Source: Onchocerca lupi (Eukaryota; Nematoda; Chromadorea; Rhabditida; Onchocercidae). Taken from it: DNA of 64,000 nt. Shown here piece by piece: positions 24,914 to 36,205 of this stretch (positions are counted from its first letter, which is position 1; each line of letters starts with the position of its first letter). The stretch spans positions 1-64,000 of the forward strand of contig JAOVVO010000273.1 of the NCBI GenBank assembly GCA_028564675.1, written 5' to 3'. The position numbers and the translations under genes are program-made. A model generated the notes under the pieces. It was not told the DNA's origin, did no database searches, and worked only from the letters and a program-made list of their open reading frames with translations.

Positions 24914-25884
24914 TTAATCTTCAAGGAATAGTTCTTCCACCAATATCTCATCAGCACACTGTTCACCAGATAACTTCTTCGCCTAAATGGAAAAGATTAA
25001 AAATATAAACAAAATATATAAAGGAAATAACAGTTATATGTATACATATATGGTAAAATATTTGATATTAGGATTTTATTTTAACTTTCATTTAGAAGTG
25101 ATAAAAATGTTTTATTTTGTCCTAAATATTTGAATTAGAATTTTATCTTAGAAAAGGTATTAATAGCAAAAATATTGTTTCATGAAAATTAATCTTATTT
25201 ATTAAGGTTTGAAAATCAATCTTATCCACATATCTTATTTAGTAAGGTTTGAAAATCAATCTTATCCACATGTCCTTAAAAAAAAGAAAAAGGAAAAAAG
25301 AAGTTAAACCTTATTGTTGTAATCCATTAATGTGGGAACTTCTTTCAATTTAAATCTTTCATCAGTTCGAAATGCATTTTTTTGATCTTTCCAGCTAAAA
25401 TTGCCATGACTGAAGACGATAATTATGTTAAATGTCGGATAATTAAAATATTTCATTCGGATGAGCATATAGTTATAGAACAAATTTGAAAGATCTCGAA
25501 TTTTTCCACAAATATGAAAATTGTTTTGAATAAAGAAGTAAACTTGCTCTGTCCGTTGTCCTACACCACATTCAATAAATGTAAGATCCGTATCATCAGA
25601 AGATACAATTTTCTCAATGACTTTTTCAATTATTGGTTCCGCTAAAACAAGCATTCAGTTAAAATTCCAAGTTTTTAAATAGAAAAAAATTGCTGATCTA
25701 ATACAAAAATCTGATATTATAAAAAATACGAATGAAAAGAAAAGAAACCTTGGACACAATCTGGGCACCAACTTTTGCCATCATTTTTCGAGCCGGTGAA
25801 TAAAATAATGATACGATCTTTGCGCTCATTTAATACTGTATTCAGTTCATTAAAACCTTCAACTTTCTTTCGATTAAATACCAT
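24914..25884 (-). CDS. Thioredoxin domain-containing protein 17 (TRP14-like)
   Basis: Cytosolic thioredoxin-related oxidoreductase that reduces small disulfides and signalling proteins. Four exons, 25749-25884, 25548-25641, 25310-25394 and 24914-24982, encode 127 aa; human TXNDC17 is 123 aa. The family hallmark active site WCPDC is at residues 39-43, preceded by TGSKNDGKS and followed by AEPIIEKVIEK. WKDQKNAFR and the cis-proline segment VPTL complete the fold, and the C-terminus is VEELFLED. The intron between exons 2 and 3 (25395-25547) fits only if its donor is GC (AGA|GCAAGT). That splice gives VGQRTDWKDQ, aligning without gaps to VGEKPYWKDP of the human protein. The same intron is 153 nt long and open in frame, so retention would insert 51 residues. 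Convergent with IFT144. Family assignment is secure. Confidence 0.93.
25193..25272. repeat. 40-bp tandem duplication in TXNDC17 intron 3
   Basis: 25193-25232 and 25233-25272 are nearly identical (one mismatch at TTTATTAAGG / TTTAGTAAGG and one at the last base). It looks like a recent local duplication in intronic DNA. Confidence 0.9.
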
Positions 25885-27578
25885 CTAAAGTAAGATAATT
25901 TATTGTTATAACTTATTAATATAAATATCAGTTTTAGTTACAATATGAAAATATTAAAAATAGATACATCTATATAAAAACATGCGCCTATTCGAATGCA
26001 ATCTTGTGTCAAAATTTTTTTTTTTCTTCAATCGATGAAAAACTTTCGGAGATTTAAGGTCAGTAACAAAGAACATTTACATTTTTATTTATATAGATTC
26101 CTCAAAATACTTATTCGCATAAAATTAAAAGCAATCTATGACTTAAATAATTTAAAATATTAAGCTAAAGCAAAATCTCCCTTTTCCTTTTTTTTGATAC
26201 CGTCATAGCAATTATATATAATGTGGTTTGACTTAGAAGATCTCAATTATTTTATAAATTATGTGAAATTTTCAATTCTCTATAGGAAAGTTCAATTTTA
26301 ATAAATAGCCATGAAAATGAATAAATGAGAAAAACAAAAAACGGAAAGAAAATCTTTAAAATCTGAAGAAATTCGCTTTATTAATCATTTTAAAATCTGA
26401 AGAATTATATTACGATATCATATTATTATAACTATTATAATAAGTCAATTTTTTTTTAATAATAATCGCTTTATTTAATAATTATATAATATTAACAATA
26501 TCATACACTATAATAATGTTCTTGAAAATAATTGTTAATTGAATTATACTCATTTTTCTTTTCCTACCTTCGTAACTAAAATTTTGATATAATTAACAGA
26601 TAATTAATATAACTATTAATTAAAATGCACCGATTTGCTAACAATGAATCGCCAACATTGATGCTAACGTAAGTATAATTTTCAACATGTTGATGTAAAT
26701 AAGTAAAATATACGAACGGAAAAAAAAAGCATAATTTTCACCAAGTTTTATTTTTTTATATTTGAAAATTCAAACGTGGAAAAATGCTGGGGAAAAAAAA
26801 TATATATATGAACAAAATTAGAACATATGCATATGAAAATACACTTAACAAAACAGTGACAATTGCTATTTGATTTTATTCGAAAGAAACAAACTCAAGA
26901 AAATTCTTTTTAAGACCAAATTTAATTAATAATCAATATTTTTGGAATACTGTACGCGTTTATTTATTTTGCTTTTTTTCCATCAAAAAATTGAATGAAA
27001 TAAATTAAGCTTCCTTTTCTGGAATATCATTAATATATAAATTTTATATTTGATTTTACTCGAAAAAACAAACCAAACTAATTAATAATGAATATTTTGG
27101 TTATCAGTTAGAAATTAATTAAAAAATAACTGATTTATTATTTATCGGAAGAATTTTTCAAAATTTTCCAAGAAAAAATATGCCTAAAAACGAAAAAAAA
27201 AAGAAACAAACGAATAATTAATAAGAAATGATGTTACTCTTTATTATCAAATAACATATTCTAAAAATAACGAAGCATATTTTATTCTTCGTTGTATAAA
27301 AAAGAAAAAAAATTAAATTAAATCAAAGATCGATAGAAATTTAAATATTAAAAAATAAACTTTTTAAATGTAAACATAAGAAATGAAAAAAGAGGAAAAT
27401 AAGAAAAAAATTAAATGAATAAAAAGAATAAATTTCGCATATTTTCCTTCCTCTTCTATTATCAAATCTAAAAAGCATTATTTTAATAATATAAATGAAC
27501 AAATGGAAATGCAAAAAATGTAAAAATGAATTCACATATAGCAAAATTTATCATATCAAATGATTCACTTCACTCTGC
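25885..27578. other. intergenic, AT-rich
   Basis: Apart from the Helitron-tail copy at 25969-26097 I see no gene, RNA or structured repeat. Poly-A/T tracts are frequent. Confidence 0.5.
25969..26097 (+). mobile_element. Helitron 3' tail copy (non-autonomous relic)
   Basis: Contains in order ATATAAAAACATGCGCC, CTATTCGAATGCAATCTTGT, GATGAAAAACTTTCGGAG, GATTTAAGG, GAACATTTACATTTTTATTT and ATATAG. The same ordered words occur at the 3' end of the large element at 61093-61323 and inverted at 54841-55190. No coding capacity. Confidence 0.65.
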
Positions 27579-28900
27579 TCAAATCAATAATTGTCCATCG
27601 GTATTACGAAGTTTACGAAAATTCAAATTGTTATTCCTATATTCGATGTTTGGAATTAATTTGATTAAATTTTTCTTCTTTGCATATTCCATTAATGCAT
27701 TATGCGCACTAATACCTAATCCAACTCGATTCGCCGTTCTTGCCAACCAATGAATACTATAAAGCAAGAATTGTGAATTTTTAAAATATTCTTGAAAATT
27801 AATCCTTCATCATAATCAATACTTATCACATTTTAATAATTCACTTCAATTTCAAATTTTTTATCGCAAATTTCTCATGATTTAAAAAATGTTGAATTTT
27901 CCAGTAAAAGTAATAAAATTTAATTTTTGAAACAAACAATTCAATAGATATTTTAAAGACAATTCAAAACAAATCGAACAATAATCGAAAGTAACAATTC
28001 AAAACAATCCAAATAAACAATCGAGAAGCTATCATAGAAATCGCTATGTAAACTTGATCACATATCAAGATGAAAAAAAAAAAAAGCAAGTAGACAAATG
28101 AAAATAAATTTGGAAAAGTTAATAAAAAATGCAAAATTTCATAAATTTCAAATGAGTTGAAGATTAAATAGTATATTCACCTGCTGGTGACTGCTTCCGT
28201 AACACTTTTCAATCGACGAACATGAACAATGGTGATAAATGATATAGCTAATGAAAAACAATTGATAATGGCTGGAAAGATAAGAAGAACAAACATCCAA
28301 AAATAGTATCGCTCAGCTGCTTTTGCACATGACTGAACTAAAAATATGTTCGTAAATGCGACAAGAATAATTTTCTGAGCCAATATTGAGGCAAATAATG
28401 AGACTATAAGAATTGACGTAATTGATTAAATTTATGAATGACAAAAAATAATGTTAACATATTTGGAGAAAAGAATCACTTCTATTTATTCTTATTCTTT
28501 TATTTCAAGAAGAAGAAACTAATAAGTATCCAGAAAAAAAAAATGTGTAGAAATGATAGATTTACGATCAATGAAATATATTCGACAAATAGAAAGGGTA
28601 TCATTGAACTAATTAATAAGATTATTTCGAAATATCTAATAATAATTTTTAGCTTATCCAATAGAAGCTAACATTTTCAGCATTATGCATTTCACTGTTT
28701 TCATAAAAATGATTAATATATTTTATGAAATTGTAATTGTATTTAATGATTTACGAACCGAAGATAAAAATTATTTCAAATATCAGAATGATTATTTTTT
28801 TAGGTTAAACAGATATATAATACTCACCATTAAGGAGTGAAAGTGAAGAAATATCAGAAACAGAATTATTCGCGGAATTAAAGGGAACAGAGTCAACCAT
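27579..28900 (-). CDS. small membrane protein, unrecognised (weakly ninjurin-like)
   Basis: Three exons, 28828-28900, 28181-28403 and 27579-27756, splice in phase to 157 aa. The ATG-proximal 24 residues are Ser/Asn-rich with no signal peptide. Residues 25-45 form an amphipathic or hydrophobic helix (LFASILAQKIILVAF). Residues 57-86 are a long hydrophobic stretch (YYFWMFVLLIFPAIINCFSL onward) ending in the basic stop-transfer HVRRLK. The remaining 65 residues are hydrophilic and basic. The helix, short linker, YY-plus-hydrophobic layout recalls ninjurins, but the second membrane helix of that family is missing and no signature residue settles it, so I leave it unnamed. It lies on the same strand as OSGEP and TXNDC17 but too far from either (616 bp and 1.7 kb) to argue an operon. 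Confidence 0.65.
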
Positions 28901-29515
28901 TCAGTATAATCAAATGAAGAGAAACACAATGCAGAATCTGTTTCTACTAAATAATAGCAAAAATTGCGCGATTCAACTGTATATATATATGTATTAATAA
29001 AACAATAATTAAACCGAATTTAAAGCCAAATTTGCATTAATTCTAGAAAAAGCGAAAAATCTATGTAAATAATGTAATATTTCGGAATCGCATCATTTTA
29101 ATATGAAAAAAAACAAAAAAAAAAAAAGAAAAAAAAATGGAGATATGGAAGATGCATTAGAATGATTTGCTTCAAATGTCTTCAGAAAATAATCAGCCAA
29201 AATAGAAATGGGAAAATCAGATTATTAGAGAATCATTAACAATTAATTCAACTGCAATCTCATTTAACAAACTTGACCATTCCACTCTGAAGAAAAACTA
29301 GATGGAAATTTCAGCGAATCAAGGTCCAATTCCAATCATTTTAAAGTTTAGCAATAATGTAATTAGTGAAACGAGAATTTAATGCAAGTCATGTTGCAAG
29401 AAAATCTTTTGCTGAAAGATGATTTAAATAAACAAAATTGAATTCAAGCATCATATCAATAAACATAATTAATTGCTAAGATGGAAAAATTATTGATAAT
29501 CCATTCACAATCTCA
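28901..29515. other. intergenic, no feature seen
   Basis: AT-rich spacer between OSGEP and the membrane-protein gene, containing a poly-A tract near 29106-29137. It should hold the OSGEP 3' UTR and the downstream promoter. Confidence 0.5.
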
Positions 29516-31720
29516 CTATTCACGCCAGACGACATGGACTTGATCAGTACGAAAACGTTGAGTAGTACTACACTCCTCTAGATCAATTACCATTTTAGCA
29601 TTTGCCATATGCCAGCCAACTTGAGCAATCATCGCACCATTATCAATACAGAATCTTTCATCTGTCGCAAACAATTTCGCACCTCTAAAAAAGATTAAAG
29701 TCCAAATTTCCTGCTCTCATATTTCATTCCAAAGTCATTTTTTGACTTCCTGCATTTCATTTCTACAATCCCATGCAATCATTCCATCTGAAATATATGT
29801 TTTACCGTATTATTATCAATCAATTATTTACCGTTGTTCGGCCATAATTGACATCATCGTTTGGAGACGCTTATTGGAACCAACACCACCTACGATTAAT
29901 ACTTCGCTACTATTACAATGTGCCATCGCTCTTTCTGTGATTTCCACTAGCATAGCGAATATTGTTTCCTGAGAAAGAATTTTAGATAGTCCATAAAAGA
30001 AGTATTTTTAACGAAGAATATAAAATGAATGCCAATTTTTCTTTAAAAATTAATGCACGAGTTTTAAAATGAAGTGATTTTATTACCGTTCGAGAAAAGT
30101 TTTAGTAAAAATAAATGAAATTTCAATAATCGAACCTACATATGATCCTACTAACCTGCAAAGAGAAACAAAGATCAGCTGCAGTACATTCACCAGTTCG
30201 AATCATTTGCAAACCTTTATGTTCAACATAGGAAAGTATCCCAGAAAGTGATAAATCCATGCCTTTTACTGTATACGGTAAAGCAATAAGCTTTTTTCCT
30301 TTCAATGCAAGCTGTTCTAAATTATATGCTGGGAATGGATCATTTGGAAGATCCACTAATCGAGCAAATCTGAAAAAAACATAAACTGATGTTATGTGCT
30401 TCTTAAAATTTATCGCAAACAAAAAATATATTTAGAAATTAACATGAATTGAATCTTTCAAAATAAATTTAATTGATATGAAAAAAAGACGTAAATCAAG
30501 CATACCTATCCAGGCAATTACCAACAGCAATATCTAACGTTTCACCAAATATCCTATAGCGTTGATTAGAATAACTGATGACCTGAAAGAGAAGAACCGA
30601 AAAAAATAATGTTATTATTCTCATCAAATCAAAATTGAAGGGTCTTGTTGACAAGACTGTTGAAATCTGGAAACTTAAAATTTGAGCAGTTGAAAAGAAA
30701 GAATGATTATATAGGAGAATGATTGTATTCTGTTGAATGTGAAAAAAATTGATGCATTTCTGATTATTTGTTAAATTAAGGAATAAAAAAATAAAAAAAA
30801 ATAAAAAAATACCGTAACTTAATATACCTGAGTATTGCCTCCACTAACATATAGTACCACTGGATTTTCGGCTTTCGTTATTAGACGTCCCATTTCAATA
30901 TGGCCAATACAATGATTCACTGGATAAAGCGGAATCGACCATAACTGCGATAATGTACGTGCTACTATTGCACCAACTTGTAATGGAGCACCCATTCCAG
31001 GTCCTTTTGTGTAAGCAATTCCATCAATCTCATTTTGTGGATTCTGAAGAAAATCTCAATGTCATATATTAACTAATACTAATTATTATCACACTTATAT
31101 ATATATAAAAATGTGCCACATTATTTCCAAATTCAATACAATCGGTGCATAGAATCACCTATTCGGCCTTTCATTAACTGCTAACTAAAAATAACATTAA
31201 CTAATAATTAACGTTAACATTAATTAAAAATATCAATTACCAAATTTATCAGACCAACAAAAACTGTTTACATAACAATACAGCTTTCGAAGTTTTTCTG
31301 CTATAATAATCAACAAAATAAAATAGCGATGATAATATAAAATACAAAAATGACATGTGATGTTTAATAAATATTAATACAATAAAACATCCTTGTATTA
31401 TAATACTTACTTTGATATTAGCTTGTTGTAAAGCATCAATAACAATGCGAACAACATTTCGCCTATGATGTGCTGCTGTTTCAGGAGGTCGAAATCCTTG
31501 GCCAATTGGAGCGTGATAAGTAGCCCGAGGATTTGACAACACCTACGAATAAATACATATTACATAATCAATAAAATCATAAAAATTAAACAGAACATAA
31601 ATCTTCTACAGATAGCTTAATATGCTCATAATAATACATAAGGATAGATACCTCACCATCACGAACAATTCCAACACCAACTTTATTAGCACTGCTTTCA
31701 ATTCCCAATATGCAAACCAT
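29516..31720 (-). CDS. osgl-1: tRNA N6-adenosine threonylcarbamoyltransferase (OSGEP/KAE1)
   Basis: Catalytic subunit of the KEOPS complex; it transfers threonylcarbamoyl from TC-AMP to A37 of ANN-decoding tRNAs. Seven exons, 31652-31720, 31411-31542, 30828-31043, 30506-30582, 30156-30369, 29832-29968 and 29516-29684, join in phase to 337 aa (human 335). The ASKHA fold starts at once with MVCILGIESSANKVGVG. The metal-binding HxxxH is seen in NHCIGHIEMGR, the nucleotide loop in YVSGGNTQ, and the C-terminal metal aspartate in FCIDNGAMIAQVG. GGVGSNKRL is the second glycine loop. The compact length and lack of a targeting peptide indicate the cytosolic KAE1 form rather than mitochondrial OSGEPL1. 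Its start codon lies 15 nt after the stop of the LYR gene on the same strand, with no ATG in between. The symbol is my recollection of the C. elegans name; the function call is secure. Confidence 0.95.
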
Positions 31721-31735
31721 AACTATTTATAGTGA

Positions 31736-32685
31736 TCAACAAAATCGATCCGATTTCAGCAATTGTTCAGCTTTCTGAAATAAATGAATAAAAATTCCGA
31801 TAGCCATATTATGTTAAATTTTTCATGTAAAATATTTTAAAATACATATTAACAAAGCCTTTTAGAAGAAGAAAATTGTAGTTTTTTTTTCCTTTTAGGA
31901 AAAGTATAAACAAAAAATGTGACAATGGTAAATTTTTTTATTAGTCTAAAGGAGAAGTTATTAGCAAATATTTCATTAATAACTTAAGGATTTAAATATA
32001 CATTATGGATTTAAACATAGCTTCATTATCTAAAACCAAAATATTCCATTAATAAAGCATTTGATGTCGAGACTAAATTACTCAGGATTGTGATAAAAAG
32101 AAAGCTGACTTTTACCAATAATTTTATGCAAGATTTCCTATAGATTCGCATTTGCAAATCTTTTAAAGTTGATTAATATTTAAAGCTTTTAAATTATTTA
32201 AAACAAAGATAACGCTCTCAAAATAGATGATAAAAGGTTTACTAGAAAATAACAACCTTCCTTAATTATTCGTTTATTTTCCAAATTATTTTTAAAAAAG
32301 GTTAACGTTTTTAAATTATTTAAAACAAAGACTAACGCTCCTTTTTCTAAACATTTTTAATAATTCTATAAAAATAAAAGGATTTGCTTTTGTTATAAAA
32401 ATACACGCATTTCGAATTTGGATATAAATTTTGATCAATTTGGATAATTTTTAGAATAATATAGCTAACGAACAATAATTAACAATAAAAATGTCCTAAT
32501 TATTGAAAATGCAAGAAATTCGAAACCTGTAGAAGTCGTTCTGCCTTTTTACCGCTAGCTTTTTTATTGAAAAAAAATTCTCGATAAACCCGTTCGCAAA
32601 AATATTCCTTATCTGTATATACGAAACTATCTGCTTTTCGTAGAATTCGTTTATACAATGATAAAATTGATAAACGATTGTTCAT
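31736..32685 (-). CDS. LYR-motif microprotein (MIEF1-MP-like)
   Basis: Probable mitochondrial matrix LYR protein; the animal relative encoded by the MIEF1 upstream ORF binds acyl carrier protein and helps mitoribosome assembly. Two exons, 32527-32685 and 31736-31774, give 65 aa (human about 70). The LYR signature is LSLYKRILRKADSF, followed by YTDKEYFCERVYREF, which lines up with LSLYRALLRQ and YTDRDFYFASIRREF of the human microprotein. Exon 2 adds KAEQLLKSDRFC, extending the terminal helix. Reading through the donor instead would add VSNFLHFQ and stop, an alternative end. The 752-nt intron is large for so short a gene. The stop is only 15 nt from the OSGEP ATG, so both may share a transcript, or the exon-2 acceptor may also receive the spliced leader for OSGEP. 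Family assignment is an inference from memory but the match is strong. Confidence 0.75.
32186..32340. repeat. direct duplication inside the LYR intron
   Basis: TTTTAAATTATTTAAAACAA with its flanks occurs at 32187-32218 and again at 32309-32340, each followed by an AACGCTC end. The two 32-bp copies differ by about two changes. Confidence 0.6.
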
Positions 32686-34243
32686 CAATACAAAATTGAA
32701 TTATGAACGAAACTGAAAAAAAAAAAAAAAGAAATACTTCGAATAAGCCTTCCTTTTAACTAATTCAATTTAGCAAGCCTAAATCCTCTTTGTTATTTTG
32801 TAATTTTATTAATCTAAAAGACAACATTTTAAAATCCATTCAATTTCAAAAATTCACTGCAAAATATTACGTAATATTTTGAAAATTGACAGCTGAATTA
32901 AGCAGTCAATGTGTAAAAATTTAATCTATTTCTTTTCTCAAACATGATTACATTATTCTTGGCAATTTGATCTTTGAAACATTTATTATATATATATTTC
33001 TTTTTTAATTCAACAAAGCGATTGCTAGTTTGAAATATAAAATTCACGACTTTACGCCAATTGTTGGTAGAAATTGATTTCATCTTTTAAATATATCTAT
33101 TTATTTGAGTAATAGAAAAACAACCATAACATTTGTTGTACAATCTAAACTATGCGGGCGGGAGATAAAAAGAAACAAATGAAGTACGATGAAAGATTGC
33201 TAGAAATATGATCTATTATAGTTAATTTAATAAACTAAAAACTACGAAAAAAAAAGGAAATTGGGAGAATTAATCAATCAGGAAAAAATATCAGAAGAAT
33301 TAATCTAAACCGACGATTTAAAACAAAGTCACAAACTTCCACTATCAACAAAAATGCTGCACAAAAAAAGAAGCATCTCTGCCAGTACGAAACGAAGATA
33401 GATACTAATTCCCTGCAATAAAAACCAAAAATATTTCAATATTTTAGTAAAACAAACTTGATAGTTGAAAATTTATTTTTGAAAAATAAAATTACTGGAA
33501 AGCTTGAGTTTTGCTAGAAACAATTAATGAATGTTTAATGAAAATAATTTACTAAGTTATTCTATATTTCGTAAAGTTTACAAAAGCAATAATATGCAAG
33601 AAATGATGATACTACCGTAGTTTGAAAATTATCGTTGTTTCAGAAAAACAGAATCTTAAAAATTATTATCCTAAAGAATTCAAGACATCTTTTAATCTTT
33701 GATACATATCTGGAATAAAAAGTAATCGAAATCTTGAAATGTTAGACATTTGTATCACATAAAAGTTCATTTTTAATATATTAATAATATAAAAGAATGA
33801 GGAAAAGTTATATGATTCATATGCAAGCAATATAAATGCAGTAATTTTTTTTGTTTGCAAAATCGCTTGTAATGAAATTCATTCTTTAAATAGTTTAATC
33901 AAAAGTGAAGTTTACTGCATCAATAATGGTAAGTTTCTCCTTAGAAATAAGCTTACCATCAAAATTGAAAAATAGAATATTTCATAGCATTTTTATACAA
34001 GATTCGGATTATTCAAAAGAAAAAATAAGTTTTTACAATAACTTCATATAAGATGAAAATATATATGCATAATTTTTGTTTTTTATACAATTTGAAAATT
34101 GAAATAAAAAAAAGACTGGAGAGCAAGATATGAATTTCCAAAAAAGCAATAACAGATGAAGCAGAAACTGGAAATAAAACAGTTAAGGCAAGAAAAACCG
34201 TACAGAGCCCAATTGGAATCATATTTTTCTTGCAGTGCAAGAA
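32686..34243. other. intergenic, no gene recognised
   Basis: AT-rich spacer between the LYR gene and the TMEM55 gene. Minus-strand open frames of about 61-64 codons at 32898-33083 and 33666-33860 lack any recognisable family or splice links. Confidence 0.5.
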
Positions 34244-36205
34244 TCACAAGGGAGAAATAACTGTGCTTGTTTTTAGATTTATAAAATATACAAAACGGAA
34301 GAACAAAAACAATGCAATAGCAATGACAAACACCCAGGCAACATAGATGAAAGGTGCAGATTGCGCCGAATGCCATGTAGCTATCTAAAAAGAAACCATT
34401 AATAAAAAAAGAGTTAAAAGTGATCCCAAGGACAAGCTCTTATATTTTGTGTATCTTAGTTAAATCAATAAATGTTTAAAGTACGAGAATGTTTATTTAA
34501 AATAATTTGGCAATGTTGTTCATTTTTCAAGCATTATACTATTGATGAGTGAGAAATGCATTAATTTTATAGGTTAATACAAAGAAAAAGAGGCTGAAAA
34601 GATGGAGGAAATAAGTCATTTGAGAGAAAAAATTTATTATTGAATTTTTCTGGTATTATACGAATATTATCCAAGCTATTAGGAAAGAAGAATTCAGAGG
34701 AACAGCAAAAAAACTCACCATTAAACCAATTGCACCTGCTGAGAACAGGACGGAGCAAACGATGAAAAAGATTGCTCTGTTACGAGCATATTCACGACCC
34801 ACCGACGAACTACAACATTCATTTATTCATTCTTTTTATGCTTATGATAATTAACAAGTTCAAGATAACATTCAAATAACAAAGTTATAGATCTATAACT
34901 GCTCTTTTACTAAAGATGATCTGTACTGGAATTATCAATTCAATTCTGTATTCTACTTACAATAATATTCAACATATGTCTTTTATTAACAATCTTACGA
35001 CTGGCTGAAAACAAGAGGAAAGCAAAAACTAAAATCAGTTGATAAGACATTTAAACTGTTCTCTTTTAAAAGTAAAAGATTTTATTCCTTAAAAAGTAAA
35101 CTAACATTTTTTGACAATGCGGACATTTCGCAACGGTAAGATTGAGTGTATTGAACATAAACATTTCTTGACAGTGAGCACACAGAACTCGGCATGTTCC
35201 AGTTGGAGCTCTGTAAAATGCATAATTTTATTAAGCACGACTAATTAATGCAGCAAGAAGTTGATTTTATTATCTTTTTTAAAAAAAAAGAAAAAATAAA
35301 AGATGAAATGTTTATAACTTATTTCGAAAATGTTGGAATTAAGTAAATACATACCTAACTGCGGTACCAACAGGTGCACTACCACCTAACGTGATAACAC
35401 GTTTGCAATTGACACGAGGACATGCGATACGATTTGAAGAAGCTTTACAGAGTAAAAGACAGTTGCACGGGCAACGTACATATTTTTTACCAGGTGGAGC
35501 AGGACGAATTGGTGTTGCTTCATTACACTGATTACATTTTACTACATGTTGTGAAGTCTGAAAAAAAAAAGAACGAAAAAAGACTGAAAATAACAAAAAA
35601 TCATACCAAAAAACAGAAATAAAAAAAAAAAATCACCACAAAAATTAATCAAAACAACAAAATAAGGCAACTTCTGCAAAGTTAAAAACCATCAAAAAAA
35701 CCACTTATCTAAACCACCTAAACCACTAAAAAGCCAAAAATGAAAAGGAGAAGACTCGAAAAAAAAAAAAAACTGTTTCATAAAGAATAAATACAAGCAT
35801 ATCATATAGTAATTAAGCATACCATAAAATATGATTAAAATTCAATTGAGAATTATCAAATTGCTTCATTTATCAAAATAATCATACAAACAAGCAATAC
35901 TAATATAATCTAATTAAAAATTTAAAAAAAAAAGACTTCTTCACCTTGTTTTCGATAACAAAAGTAGCTGAGCATACACGACATGTAACGATTGGACCAG
36001 CACGTCTAACTAGATCGCTTGATTCTCCGGAAATTGCTTGTTGTATTTGTGGCACAGTATGTTGTTCTTCTTCATGGCTAATATATTCTTCCGGTGTAAC
36101 AGAAGCTTGAGTTTCAGTACCTTCATAATTTGGAGTAATCGCTGATCTTTCGTTACTTAATAATGGTTGCTGTTCACTACTCTCATATTCATTTACATCA
36201 TCCAT
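34244..36205 (-). CDS. Phosphatidylinositol-4,5-bisphosphate 4-phosphatase (TMEM55/PIP4P family)
   Basis: Late endosome/lysosome membrane protein described as a PtdIns(4,5)P2 4-phosphatase; mammalian TMEM55B also recruits JIP4 for lysosome positioning. Five exons, 35945-36205, 35355-35557, 35106-35210, 34719-34809 and 34244-34384, give 266 aa (human 257-277). Residues 1-65 are an acidic cytosolic region with an EQQPLL dileucine-type sorting signal. Residues 70-195 carry paired cysteines (CRVC, CNQC, CPCNC, CPRVNC, CAHC, CPHC) that could bind zinc. The CX5R phosphatase motif appears as CKASSNR. Two membrane helices follow (AIFFIVCSVLFSAGAIGLM, then FIYVAWVFVIAIALFLFF), and the tail is KTSTVISPL. 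Blocks QHVVKCNQCNEATPI and PPGKKYVRCPCNCLLLCK are nearly invariant in the family, so the assignment is firm. Whether the enzyme is active has been debated. Confidence 0.95.
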
